From Nocardia alni (lineage in GTDB: Bacteria; Actinomycetota; Actinomycetes; Mycobacteriales; Mycobacteriaceae), in contig NZ_JAGPOX010000012.1 in the NCBI RefSeq assembly GCF_019038435.1, forward strand, positions 37,040 to 101,039: DNA of 64,000 bases, written 5' to 3'. A model generated the notes under the pieces. The model ran no database searches, was not told where the DNA came from, and worked only from the letters and a program-made list of their open reading frames with translations. Position 1 is the first letter of the stretch. Each line of letters starts with the position of its first letter. The position numbers were made by a program, and so were the translations under genes. Below, piece by piece: positions 1-8,994 of this stretch.

Positions 1-13
1 GAACTGGTTCGCG

Positions 14-394
14 TTGCACGCCGGGCAACGTATGCAGCTGGTCAACTTCTGGCTGGTCGCAGTGACTTTCTTCGGTGCCGCCTATGTCCAGGCCCGGATC
101 GGCCGGATGCCGGCGGTCGCCGCGGGCGTCTGTATCGCCGGCGCGGTTGCGAGCATCGGGTTCGCACTGTTGGATGCGCGTACTCGCCAGCTGGTTCAGG
201 TCGCCGAAGCCGCGCTACTTCGGCTCGAGGATGCCCGCGCCTCCACCGAGGACAACATCAGCCCGCGACTTATCGAAGCAGCCCGCGACGCACGAGCGAG
301 CCGACTGTTCTCCTACCGCTTCATCATTGAAGGAATGCAGCTCTCCCTCACGCTGTTCGTCATCGCCGGCATATTGACCATCGCCGGACACTAG
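14..394 (+). CDS. Small membrane protein, probably 5'-truncated
   Basis: This 126-aa protein has two clear hydrophobic segments near the N terminus (around residues 10-50) and one at the C terminus (about 107-124), with a charged helical stretch between them. The frame is open to the left edge and reads Asn-Trp-Phe-Ala before the TTG used here, so the true start may lie outside the window. Small actinobacterial membrane proteins with an N-terminal W-x3-H-x2-QR pattern and this layout are known but I cannot assign a function. It is followed by about 270 bp without a convincing gene and a convergent restriction-like gene. Confidence 0.6.
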   Translation: MHAGQRMQLVNFWLVAVTFFGAAYVQARIGRMPAVAAGVCIAGAVASIGFALLDARTRQLVQVAEAALLRLEDARASTEDNISPRLIEAARDARASRLFSYRFIIEGMQLSLTLFVIAGILTIAGH

Positions 395-662
395 CCGTCA
401 CTGAAAGGCTCTTGACAGATCACCCTGTGGGCTGCATCTCCAGCGGATGCATACGCAACGATGCCGTCCGGCACAACTTCGACGACTCCGCACAACTGCC
501 AGATTTAGCGCGCTTCCGCGGTCCGGTGACTACATGCGTAGACACGACCGTCGACGTACCCAACCTGCGACCGCACGCACCGACATCGCACTGAACCGCG
601 ATTATCAACCGTCAGGTAATTCCCCCAGGTGTGGTGTAGTTCCGTCACGGATGCCACACCAT

Positions 663-1736
663 CTACCCCCTGATTGTGTACTTGTATGAGATCGGCTGTA
701 GCGCAGACTCGTCGAGCACCCACGGTTGCATCACCTCACGAATACCTCCCGAAGCCTTCGGCGGAGTCTGGGCGCGATCGAGCCGGATCGAATGAACCAC
801 GACCAGCGCGTTATTCGGGTATGCCTTGAGCTGGAACTTCACCTCACCGTAGGTCAGTTGAATCTGGTCGCCTGGCGATACGGTGCCCTTCACCTCGATA
901 CGAACTTTCTGGTCGCCCTTGGTGGCTTCCAGGTCGAACGGGTTGTTGCTACCAGTGTCGCGAACCTTGTACCCGAGCCCCTCGAAGTACTGCCGAGCCG
1001 AGGTGACAGCGTGCAACTCGACTATCTTGTTCTCGACCGAGTTCGTACCGAACCCCTGACCGCCACGCCGCGGCCGGTCACGTCCTTCCGCCGCGACTTC
1101 GACCATCGCGATCTCCGGAGGCACTTCGCCGGGAAGGTAGATGGCATTAGCGGATGCCTCGTAGATTGCCGCTAGTAGCTGGCCCATGGTGAGCACGTCA
1201 GCCCGGAGCTGTGCGTCCGAGGGAATCGCATCTCGATCGTACCGAATCGCATGGACACTGCCGAGCTTGTAGATCCTGCCGAGCCGCCCATCCGAGAGCC
1301 AGTCGATCGGAATCCGCTTGTGGAGGCCCTTCGCCGCAAGCACGTCAGCTGCCCATGCCACGCGCTTCGAGAGGACTTTGTCAGGCAGATAGTCGAAGTC
1401 CTTGCGGACCGTGTTCCACTGCGTCGTGCCCTGAATCAAGGATAGGTACACCGACTCGCCTTTGATGTCGAACAGGTAGACCAGGTACCAACCGATCCCA
1501 GCTTTCGGACTGCTCTCCGGATCAAAGATCCGGGTCCACGGGACCTCAGCTGCTCCCCCTTTGCCGTTGCTGCCCTTCGCAATCCAGGTCGGGAAGGTGG
1601 CCAGTTCGTGCTGCAACCACTGTGGAATATTCACCTCCACAAGCTCTCGGCGCCGGACCATAGCTACATCGGCGCTGCGTGACGTCCAGGCCTTCTGCAG
1701 GGTCAACACTTCGGTCAGCATGTCAGCGAGCTCCAT
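663..1736 (-). CDS. MrcB-N domain / DUF3883 restriction-like protein
   Basis: Residues about 1-170 resemble the MrcB-type N-terminal domain (DUF3578) found in modified-DNA-dependent restriction systems. The C-terminal 110 residues resemble DUF3883, a PD-(D/E)xK nuclease-like fold: an Asp in NPFDLEA is followed by the ExK core in RIEVKGT. The two are joined by an Arg/Gly-rich linker. I infer a stand-alone defence or type IV restriction-like nuclease; no McrBC-type GTPase is adjacent. The frame opens 31 residues earlier at 1829, but that extension is Pro/Gly-rich, so MELADMLTEV at 1736 is the preferred start. It lies downstream of the STAND gene on the same strand with a 123-bp gap. Confidence 0.72.
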   Translation of the reverse strand: MELADMLTEVLTLQKAWTSRSADVAMVRRRELVEVNIPQWLQHELATFPTWIAKGSNGKGGAAEVPWTRIFDPESSPKAGIGWYLVYLFDIKGESVYLSLIQGTTQWNTVRKDFDYLPDKVLSKRVAWAADVLAAKGLHKRIPIDWLSDGRLGRIYKLGSVHAIRYDRDAIPSDAQLRADVLTMGQLLAAIYEASANAIYLPGEVPPEIAMVEVAAEGRDRPRRGGQGFGTNSVENKIVELHAVTSARQYFEGLGYKVRDTGSNNPFDLEATKGDQKVRIEVKGTVSPGDQIQLTYGEVKFQLKAYPNNALVVVHSIRLDRAQTPPKASGGIREVMQPWVLDESALQPISYKYTIRG

Positions 1737-1859
1737 CAGCAAGACGCTACGCGCGACCACCGACAAGCTTCCGATCCCTCGAAGTGGTGGCGACAGTGCT
1801 GGACCGTCGGGGTGGGGGCCAAATCGCAAGTACCGATGACCGCCCGAGCGACGACGAAT

Positions 1860-4800
1860 TCAGCGCGTAAATATGGCAATGGCCTCTTTCAACTCATAGA
1901 CGCGGAACTCCTCGATGCTGTCCGTTTCGCCCATGGCGGCCCGGCATCTGGTGATCCATTCCAGTGCACGGGCCTGTTCGGTTTCTAGTCCGATGTCGTG
2001 GGCGAGTTCGAGCGCCTCGGTGAATGTGCCGAGCGCGGTACGTGCCTGGCCGGTTTCCAGCAACAATGTCCCGATATCGATCAGGACCTCGGTCGCGGCC
2101 GGCCGATTGCCGAGCAGATCGAACAGGGCCAGCGCCTGCCGGTGCAGGTCGATCGCCTCAGGGTACCGGCCGGTCCGTGTGCGGACAATGCCCAGATTGT
2201 TCAACGCACTGGCCTCGCCCACCCGATTACCCAACTGCCGGAACAACACCAACGCCTGACGATGCAGATCCACCGCCTCCCCGTACAGACCGGTTCGCGT
2301 GCGAACAATGCCCAGATTGTTCAACGCATTGGCCTCACCCGCCCGGTTGCCGAGCTGGCGATACAACGCCAGCGCCTGCCCGTGCAGGTCCACCGCCTCC
2401 CCGTGCGAACTCGTCCGCGTCCGCACGATACCCAAATTGTTCAGAGCGTTCGCCTCACCTAGCAGATTGCCCAGTTCGCGATACAGAACCAGGGCCTGTT
2501 GCAGCAGATCCATCGCCTGGACAGACATACCGGTCCTGGTCCGCACGATGCCCAAATTATTCAGCGCGTTCGCTTGCCCCAGCTGATTTCCCTGCATCTG
2601 ATACAGCTCGAATGCCCGCCGGTGCAGTTCGGCGGCCTCGGTGTAATCCCCGGTTTCCTCGTGCACATTGCCGAGACTGTTGAGGGCATTGGCCTCACCC
2701 AGCGGATCGTCGAGTTCGCGATACCGCGCCAGCGCCCGTCGGTGCAGTTCCGCGGCGCCAGCATAATCCCCGGTGCCCTCGTGCACATTGCCCAGACTGT
2801 TCAGCACGTTCGCCTCACCGAGCCGATCACCGAGGTCGAGATACAGCGTGAGGGCCGAGCCGAGCCGATCCATGGCCCCCTCGTAATCCCCCGCCCGCCA
2901 ATGCACAGCACCCAGATCATTGAGCGCACCGGCCTGGCCGAACCGGTCATCGAGACCACGAGCCGCGACGATGGCGCGTTGGTGCAGCCGGAACGCCAGC
3001 GTCCACGGCCCGTCGCGATCCAGCAGCCCCGCCAGCACACCGGTCAGCGCGACGATCCGCGCCGGCTGACGGTTCGCCGCATGGTCCAGGCAGGCCAGCA
3101 GGTTGTCGCGCTCGAGGCGCATCCATTCCAGCGCCTGGATCTCGTTGTCGAATGTCCGTGAACCAGTGGAGATTTCGCTGTCCGGACGTGTGCAGCGGGC
3201 CAGCCACCGGTCCGCCGCAGCCGCAGTGTGCTCGTAGTAGTCCAACAGCTGAGCCTCGGCCTGTTCGGAGCCCAGCTCGGCATCGGCCAGCGTCCGGGCG
3301 TACTCGCGCAGCAGATCGTGTAGGCGATAGCGCCCTACGGCGGGCTCATCCAGCAGGTGGTCGGTGTACAGGGATTCCAGATCCCAGCGCGCGGTCGCGA
3401 CGTCGAGACCGGTCAGCGCGGCTGCGGCGTGGGCGTCGATGTCAGATCCTGGGTACAGACCCAGCTTGCGGAACAGCAGCTGATGCGCTGGCGGCAGGTC
3501 CCGATACAAGAGATCGCTTGCCGCGCGCACAACCCGGGTCCCGGCGTCGAGCTCGCCGAGCCGGTTGGTCGCGGCCCCGAATCCATCGACCAGTTCCGCG
3601 ATCTTCCTCCAGCGTGGATGACGCGCCAGACGTCCGGCCAGCAGCGTGATCGCCAACGGCAGATAGCCGCACATCTGCACGATCCGCGCCACGGCCTCCC
3701 GATCCTCGGCGTCGACCGCGACGCGATGCGCCAAGGTGGTGAACAGCTCGGCGGCCGGCTCTGGTTCTAGGATGTCCAACGCCATTACCAGCGCACAGTC
3801 GGGGATGATCAGCCGACGACGACTGGTGACCAGCACCAAGCACTCTGCGGTGCCGGGCAGCAGTGGCTCGATCTGCTCGGCGTCGCGGGCATCGTCCAGC
3901 ACCAGCAGCACCCGTTTGCCGCTGAGCCGATCGCGCCACAGATCGCGGCGGCCCTCCAAGGTATCCGGAAGGTAATGGATATCGACGCCGAGGCCGATCA
4001 GCAGGCCCGCGAGCACATCCGTCGAGTCGGCGACCGCGCGGCCCGGAGTGTGCGCGTGCAGCTCGACGAAATACCGGCCGTCGAGAAAGCGGTCGGACAG
4101 CAGGTGCGCGGCGTGGGTCGCCAGCGCGGTTTTACCGACCCCGGGCATGCCGTCGATGGTGTAGATCGACGCCCCGGCATCGGCCGCGGCCAGAATGCGC
4201 CGTAGTTCGACGTCCCGACCGAGGAAGGTGCGGATATCCCGCCGCAGTGCGGTCGTGACCGCGGGCCGCAGCGGCGCCTCGGTCTCGGGTGCGGGTTCCG
4301 GCGCGACGGGCGATTCCAGCAGCACCCGGCGGCGGGTTTCCAGCCAGGCCGGCATATCCTCCCGCACCACATCGCAACACCACAGGTACACCTCCAACCG
4401 GTTGTCGCTCTCCCCGGCGATCCGGCTGCCCTCGAGGCGCCTGCCCTTTTCCATATCCTCGATGAGATTTTTCGACAGATCGACGAATCGCCGGGCCGCA
4501 CCGTTGCTCTGGGCGGACGCCTTTTGCTCCAGCCGACGAATGGACAGTCCGGCCGCATCCCGCATTTTCCGTAGCGCCGCGCCGAATTCGGTCGGGGTCG
4601 TCATCGCCGCGAGATCCTCACGGGTAACCTCCCGATTCGAGCCTTTGATCACCTGCCGACCCCACCGACTCCGCCCCTCTGTTTGCGAGGTAGCAGCAGC
4701 TGCCGAATCCGCAATGGTCTTCTCGGGTTCCACCGTGCCCTCTGCTGTGCCAGCCTCCGTCGCGCGATCATTCAGGGCAGACTTCAGGCGATCCAAACCA

Positions 4801-4904
4801 GCCTCAACATCGAAGCCGTAGCCGAGGTGCTGACTGTCGGCCAGATATCCGTCGAGCTCCCGGAAGAGCCGCCGCTCGTCGGGTCCGTTGTTGTCGGACG
4901 TCAT
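1860..4904 (-). CDS. STAND ATPase: XRE-like region, NB-ARC, TPR repeats
   Basis: A 1014-aa AfsR-like regulator without a SARP domain. Order: a short N-terminal segment (about 1-90), a helix-turn-helix-like XRE region (about 100-190, starting at TEFGAALRKMRDAAGLS), and an NB-ARC ATPase with Walker A GMPGVGKT near residue 253, Walker B LLVLDD and the GxPLA-type motif YLPLA. At least eight 40-residue TPR units follow (about 655-965). The start overlaps the sigma-factor stop as ATGA, so the two are translationally coupled. I infer that the ATPase senses a ligand or partner and controls or is controlled by the sigma factor; the unexplained N-terminal 90 residues could be the contact surface. STAND proteins of this type serve both as regulators and in defence. 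Confidence 0.85.
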   Translation of the reverse strand: MTSDNNGPDERRLFRELDGYLADSQHLGYGFDVEAGLDRLKSALNDRATEAGTAEGTVEPEKTIADSAAAATSQTEGRSRWGRQVIKGSNREVTREDLAAMTTPTEFGAALRKMRDAAGLSIRRLEQKASAQSNGAARRFVDLSKNLIEDMEKGRRLEGSRIAGESDNRLEVYLWCCDVVREDMPAWLETRRRVLLESPVAPEPAPETEAPLRPAVTTALRRDIRTFLGRDVELRRILAAADAGASIYTIDGMPGVGKTALATHAAHLLSDRFLDGRYFVELHAHTPGRAVADSTDVLAGLLIGLGVDIHYLPDTLEGRRDLWRDRLSGKRVLLVLDDARDAEQIEPLLPGTAECLVLVTSRRRLIIPDCALVMALDILEPEPAAELFTTLAHRVAVDAEDREAVARIVQMCGYLPLAITLLAGRLARHPRWRKIAELVDGFGAATNRLGELDAGTRVVRAASDLLYRDLPPAHQLLFRKLGLYPGSDIDAHAAAALTGLDVATARWDLESLYTDHLLDEPAVGRYRLHDLLREYARTLADAELGSEQAEAQLLDYYEHTAAAADRWLARCTRPDSEISTGSRTFDNEIQALEWMRLERDNLLACLDHAANRQPARIVALTGVLAGLLDRDGPWTLAFRLHQRAIVAARGLDDRFGQAGALNDLGAVHWRAGDYEGAMDRLGSALTLYLDLGDRLGEANVLNSLGNVHEGTGDYAGAAELHRRALARYRELDDPLGEANALNSLGNVHEETGDYTEAAELHRRAFELYQMQGNQLGQANALNNLGIVRTRTGMSVQAMDLLQQALVLYRELGNLLGEANALNNLGIVRTRTSSHGEAVDLHGQALALYRQLGNRAGEANALNNLGIVRTRTGLYGEAVDLHRQALVLFRQLGNRVGEASALNNLGIVRTRTGRYPEAIDLHRQALALFDLLGNRPAATEVLIDIGTLLLETGQARTALGTFTEALELAHDIGLETEQARALEWITRCRAAMGETDSIEEFRVYELKEAIAIFTR

Positions 4905-5479
4905 GCGTCGGCACCTCCTTTATGCCCTATATCGTGTGCTTCTCTTATCTTCCTCTTGGCGTGCGACCTGTGGGTACACACCGCGTTGGAGGTCGTGTTC
5001 AGCGTCTTGGCTATATCGGCCGGGGTCATATCCAGCTCCCAGGTCATGAACGCCACCCGGTACTCGGTTCCAGTGAGATCGCGGGTCAGCACGTCCCAAA
5101 GCTGTTTGAGCTGAGGGTCTTCGGTGATCCGATCGGATCGTTCGACAGCGTGAGGGAACTCGGACAGCACGCTGGTCGGCCGATCGAGCTCGGCGAGTTC
5201 GCCGCAGAGGATCTCGCGGGATCGATGGGCGCGCCGGTAACAGTCGATCACGCGACGCTTGGTCATGGTAGTGATCAGTCGGCCCTGCCGATCGGCGGAG
5301 TGGTTCCGAAAGTGCGTGTCGTACTGTTCGCAGACCGCCACAAATACTTGCTGGACAACATCGTTCGCTTCATTGGCGTCGCCGCGCAGGCCCAGGAACG
5401 CCAGACGGTAGACCGCCGGCGCGTATTGTCTGTACAAGGCTTCGATGTGCGCCGTCAGCAGGCGGTCCCCGTTGGTCAC
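4901..5479 (-). CDS. ECF-type RNA polymerase sigma factor
   Basis: A 192-aa sigma-70 family protein. Region 2 begins at HIEALYRQYAPAVYRLAF and includes the conserved ANDVVQQVF helix; region 4 contains LDMTPADIAKTLNTTSNAV followed by a basic helix. The GTG at 5479 forms a GTGA overlap with the upstream small membrane-protein gene, so I prefer it to the longer GTG at 5512. No classical zinc anti-sigma gene follows; the next gene, overlapping by four bases, is the STAND ATPase, which may take that role. Promoter specificity cannot be read from the sequence. Confidence 0.83.
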   Translation of the reverse strand: MTNGDRLLTAHIEALYRQYAPAVYRLAFLGLRGDANEANDVVQQVFVAVCEQYDTHFRNHSADRQGRLITTMTKRRVIDCYRRAHRSREILCGELAELDRPTSVLSEFPHAVERSDRITEDPQLKQLWDVLTRDLTGTEYRVAFMTWELDMTPADIAKTLNTTSNAVCTHRSHAKRKIREAHDIGHKGGADA

Positions 5480-5787
5480 CGAGACGACCTCGCTCGCCGG
5501 GATCGAGCGCACACCGATGTGGCCGGTTCCGGGGCGATCTCGACGGTGTAGCTGGACACCGAACCCCCTCGCCTCGTGTCTATGATCCGAACGACCGTGC
5601 CGGGCTTAGATTCTCGCAGGATCATGCGAGTTATGAAGTGCTGTTGGCAATCACGCACCCGCATCAAAACCAGATACATGAATCCCGGGAGCAAAAGCAC
5701 CACAGCAGCAGCCCACGTCCCCGGGCCAGCCGCACGGGACTGCACGAACTCCACCACCTGTACTGCTGTCACACCTGGTTCTCGCAC
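5476..5787 (-). CDS. Small single-pass membrane protein upstream of sigma gene
   Basis: A 103-aa protein with one transmembrane segment (about residues 25-43, AAVVLLLPGFMYLVL) and a basic C-terminal tail. It ends in a GTGA overlap with the sigma-factor start, which supports it as the first gene of a three-gene operon. The start is either the GTG at 5787 or a GTG six codons later. I do not recognise the family. A membrane input to the sigma/STAND pair is possible but is inference from position only. Confidence 0.5.
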   Translation of the reverse strand: MREPGVTAVQVVEFVQSRAAGPGTWAAAVVLLLPGFMYLVLMRVRDCQQHFITRMILRESKPGTVVRIIDTRRGGSVSSYTVEIAPEPATSVCARSRRARSSR

Positions 5788-6110
5788 GCATAACAGAAAC
5801 CTTGAGAAGCCCAGTTCAGCCGCAAGAAAGGCGGCATCAACAGATGCAGTTCACGATCGTTCCGAGGGATGTCGCTTCCGCACCACCTGCCGAATCCACA
5901 GATGTTGCCTCGCTGTTGTCAACGGCCCGTATACGACTGCGTTCGAGCGCGGTTCGTGGTGAGATTGGTTGGCGACTGGAGTACTGCAACAGCTGTCGGG
6001 GGCCGCGGCGTTGCGCCTGGCGGTGCCGTTGATGTGACCGGCGGATCCCGGAGACTCGCTGCGATTTTCGTCTGGATTGGCGCATTCCGGGCGAGTGGCC
6101 TGCGGCGGAA
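5788..6110. other. Intergenic region between two minus-strand operons
   Basis: About 320 bp with only short overlapping frames and no convincing ribosome site or codon bias. It should hold the promoter of the membrane protein/sigma operon and the end of the nucleoside-like operon. I see no RNA gene or strong hairpin. Confidence 0.4.
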
Positions 6111-7403
6111 TCATGCGGGCCCGACTCTGCTAGAGCCTAGCGCGATGTGATGGAGGCCGGCATCGCGTAGTTCGTTCGGATCCAAGAAGTTCCGGGTGTC
6201 GAACACGATGCGTCCGGTCATTGCGGTCGCGATTCGACGCCAGTCGAGTCGTCGGTATTCATCCCAGTCGGTGAGCAGAAGCAGCGCGTGTGCCCCGTGC
6301 GCGACGTCGTATGGATCAGGGGTGCTGTTGATTCTGTCGGCACTGGTTTCGACTGTTGGGTCACAGGCTGTGATGCGGGCACCATGGCGAGCCAGCGCCT
6401 GGGCGATGTCGATCGCCGGTGAGTGACGGTGGTCGTTGGTACCAACTTTGAACGTAAGACCGAGGATCCCGATGCGTAGGGGGTTTTGTTCACCGAGTTC
6501 GGAAAGAACTCTAGAGATAATGTGCTGCTGCCGAGCGATGTTGGCCTCGATAGCAGCGTCGACGACTGGCAGAGCGATACCCACTGTCCGGGCTTGATGG
6601 GCCAGTGCGGTGGTGTCTTTCGGTAGGCATGGGCCTCCCCAGCCAGGGCCTGGTCGCAGATAGTCACTCCCGATGCGCGGGTCGGCGCCGAGGATGTGCG
6701 TGATGTCGGTGATATCGGCGGCCAGCGTGTCACAGAGGGTGGCGATGTCGTTGACGAACGACAGTTTGGTGGCCAGAAACGCGTTGGCGGCGTACTTGGC
6801 GAGCTCGGCGGAGGCGGGGTCGGTGAAGATGACCTCGGTCCGTAGTGCTTCGTATAGGTTCGCGACGGATTTGGCCGCTGCCGGGTCGTGGCTGCCGATG
6901 ACGATTCGAGCGGGGTGGAGAAAGTCGTAGACGGTGTGGCCCTCGCGCAGAAATTCTGGGTTGGAGACGACTGCGATATCTCCACACTCGATTTCCTTGG
7001 CGATGCGTGCGCATGTTCCCACGGGGACAGTCGATTTGATGATGACCACCGTGCCAGGGCGAGTGTGGTGCTTGATGCGGTCAACCGCATCGTCGATCGT
7101 CGTGAGGTCGGCCGCCCCGTCGGGCTGAGACGGGGTCGGCAGGCACACGATGACGGTATTCGCACAGGTCAAAGCAGAGCCGATGTCGGTGTCGAAGCGC
7201 AGCGTTTCTGCTGCCAGACTATGTCGAAGGAGGCCGGGGAGGTCCGGCTCGGCGAGTGAGGTGTGACCGGTACGCAGCGAATCGACCAGGGCACGATCGT
7301 GATCGATGCATGTCACGGTGTGGCCGAGCGAGGACAGGCAGGCACCGGTGGTGAGGCCGACGTAGCCGGCGCCGAGTACAGCGATGTGGCCGGCGATGCT
7401 CAA
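6111..7403 (-). CDS. UDP-glucose/nucleotide-sugar 6-dehydrogenase
   Basis: A 430-aa full-length UDP-glucose/GDP-mannose dehydrogenase family enzyme. The N-terminal Rossmann motif is VLGAGYVGLTTG; the catalytic Cys lies in GPGWGGPCLPKDT (usual form GxGFGGSCFPKD); the central helix carries ELAKYAANAFLATKLSFVN. The family oxidises the C6 alcohol of a nucleotide sugar to the uronate with two NAD+. It starts with TTG in a TTGA overlap with the upstream phosphotransferase stop, so it is the last gene of the operon. A uronate donor would fit a nucleoside of the cytosyl-glucuronic-acid type, but the substrate (UDP-Glc, UDP-GlcNAc or GDP-Man) is not settled by sequence. Confidence 0.9.
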   Translation of the reverse strand: MSIAGHIAVLGAGYVGLTTGACLSSLGHTVTCIDHDRALVDSLRTGHTSLAEPDLPGLLRHSLAAETLRFDTDIGSALTCANTVIVCLPTPSQPDGAADLTTIDDAVDRIKHHTRPGTVVIIKSTVPVGTCARIAKEIECGDIAVVSNPEFLREGHTVYDFLHPARIVIGSHDPAAAKSVANLYEALRTEVIFTDPASAELAKYAANAFLATKLSFVNDIATLCDTLAADITDITHILGADPRIGSDYLRPGPGWGGPCLPKDTTALAHQARTVGIALPVVDAAIEANIARQQHIISRVLSELGEQNPLRIGILGLTFKVGTNDHRHSPAIDIAQALARHGARITACDPTVETSADRINSTPDPYDVAHGAHALLLLTDWDEYRRLDWRRIATAMTGRIVFDTRNFLDPNELRDAGLHHIALGSSRVGPA

Positions 7404-8236
7404 TGGTGTTCTCCAGGTTCTTGGTTCGGCTCAAGCGGCGGATGACATCCGGTTGCGCGCACTGCCTTGGTGAGCCGGTCGAGGTAGGTGCAGTGTTCGA
7501 TGATCTGGCGGTCGAGATCGGTCAACGGGCCGTACGCGATTAGGAACGCGGTTTCGAGGTCCGAGCGGTGGCGCCAATAGCGGTCGGTCAGGCGCACGAG
7601 ATCGCGGGCGGCGAGGTCCATTCGCGCGTGCTCGAAGTCGATGAGCCGCACTGTTGCGTCGGGCGCGAGAATGAGATTGCGGGGTGTGAAGTCAAGGTGA
7701 CACGGCACGACGGGGACATCTCTGATGGTGGCAAGGTCGCGCAGGTGTGCACGGATTGTGTTGCGGTCCCCGGTTGAGAGCACGTCGGTGGCCAGTTCGA
7801 GCCAGGCGTGGCCGCGGTCGGCCAACCAGCTCGTCATATCGACGGTGTGGGTGGGCGGTTGAGCAGTGTGCCAGGCGGCGAGCAGCGCGCCGGCCTGCTC
7901 GTACGCCGCGCGCTCATGTTCGACTGGTAGGTCCAGCTCGGTCAGCACTGATCCGGGCACGGCAGTGACGATCAGCGTCGGTGGCTCGTCGATATGCGCG
8001 AGTAGCCGGGGTACCTCATCCGGGATCGCGGAGGTCCAGTGCAGGTAGGCGTGAAGTTCGTTGGCATAGCGTTCCAAACTGCGGTGGGCTTTGATGATGA
8101 CCGGGCCATACGAAGGCGTCGCGACGCGCAGGACCGTGGTGTTGGTGTTGCTGGCGTGTTCGACCAGGGGTTGGCTGCCGGGATCGAGGTGACGTCGGCA
8201 CAGCTCGAGCAGTCCGGCGGCGCCAAGTTCGGTCAC
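7400..8236 (-). CDS. Kinase-fold phosphotransferase (APH family)
   Basis: A 278-aa protein of the aminoglycoside/choline kinase fold. A catalytic-loop pattern PCHLDFTPRNLIL (family HxDxxxxN, here His-Leu-Asp-x4-Asn) is followed by LIDFEHA, the DFG-equivalent metal site. VIIKAH supplies the ATP-binding lysine. GTG at 8236 makes a GTGA overlap with the preceding phosphatase gene; an upstream extension to 8368 is open but overlaps that gene heavily and is not used. The likely role is phosphorylation of a sugar or nucleoside hydroxyl in the cluster product, or self-resistance. Confidence 0.78.
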   Translation of the reverse strand: MTELGAAGLLELCRRHLDPGSQPLVEHASNTNTTVLRVATPSYGPVIIKAHRSLERYANELHAYLHWTSAIPDEVPRLLAHIDEPPTLIVTAVPGSVLTELDLPVEHERAAYEQAGALLAAWHTAQPPTHTVDMTSWLADRGHAWLELATDVLSTGDRNTIRAHLRDLATIRDVPVVPCHLDFTPRNLILAPDATVRLIDFEHARMDLAARDLVRLTDRYWRHRSDLETAFLIAYGPLTDLDRQIIEHCTYLDRLTKAVRATGCHPPLEPNQEPGEHH

Positions 8237-8883
8237 CGGTGGTCCTCGGTGAGGTGCTGGATATCGTTGTGCGCGGACAGGATCCACACGGTCTGGCTGA
8301 GTCGATTGGTCTGCTGCTGCCATCGGGTGAGGCTGGCGTGATCGGTGGCGAACCGGGTACGGATGCACGTCTCCGGTGGTAAGCCGAGAAGCAGAGTGTG
8401 TGCGGCCTCGATGGTTTCACCGTGGGCCAGGATGAGAATCCGCTGCCCGGGATGGTTGGCGATGATGCGCGCAAGTGTGGCGGTGCTGCGATGCAGGTAT
8501 TGCAACCAGGATTCGGCGCCCGGGGCGTAGGGGCGGTGCGGATCGTGTTGCGGGAGACCGCCGAACGCGTCTTTGATTTCCCGCCACGGCCGTGCGTCGG
8601 CGTCGCCGTGGTCGGCGCCGCGCAGCTCGGGGTCGACGTGCACCAGCATGCCCAGGACGGTGGTGACGATCTCGGCGGTTTCCTGGCAGCGTCGCCGGGG
8701 TGTGCTGTAGATGACGTCGAATGGGCGGATGGCGTGCTCGGCGAGCAGGCGCTCGGCCAGCTGAACGACTTGGCGCCGTCCTCGGTCGGTCAGGCCAGTG
8801 CAGCCGCGTTTCCCTCCGACGATCCCCTCGACGTTGCACACGGCTTCACCATGTCGAGCAAGCAGCAGTTCGGTAGCAGGCAT
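8233..8883 (-). CDS. Histidine phosphatase (phosphoglycerate mutase-like)
   Basis: A 216-aa protein with the phosphohistidine motif LLARHGE at the N terminus, the conserved Arg in YSTPRRRCQETAEI, a Glu in ELRGADHGD and the second catalytic His in ILAHGETIEAA. The family removes phosphates from sugars or nucleotides through a phospho-His intermediate. The ATG at 8883 has an AAGGAG site eight bases upstream, which decides against the longer 8919 start. In this operon it could dephosphorylate a (hydroxymethyl) nucleotide or a final phosphorylated intermediate. Confidence 0.85.
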   Translation of the reverse strand: MPATELLLARHGEAVCNVEGIVGGKRGCTGLTDRGRRQVVQLAERLLAEHAIRPFDVIYSTPRRRCQETAEIVTTVLGMLVHVDPELRGADHGDADARPWREIKDAFGGLPQHDPHRPYAPGAESWLQYLHRSTATLARIIANHPGQRILILAHGETIEAAHTLLLGLPPETCIRTRFATDHASLTRWQQQTNRLSQTVWILSAHNDIQHLTEDHR

Positions 8884-8994
8884 GTCACTCCTTGAGGCGA
8901 CCATCGTGCTCGCGAGCACGATCGGTCCTGAACAGGGCAGAGCGAGAATGAATTCGGATAGATCAGCCGGATCGTGTGCAGATCTGTGCCGAGC

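Noticed and set aside
395..662. Short frames between the first two genes (for example 412-594)
   Set aside because: No ribosome site or codon bias, and frames on both strands are of similar length; it looks non-coding.
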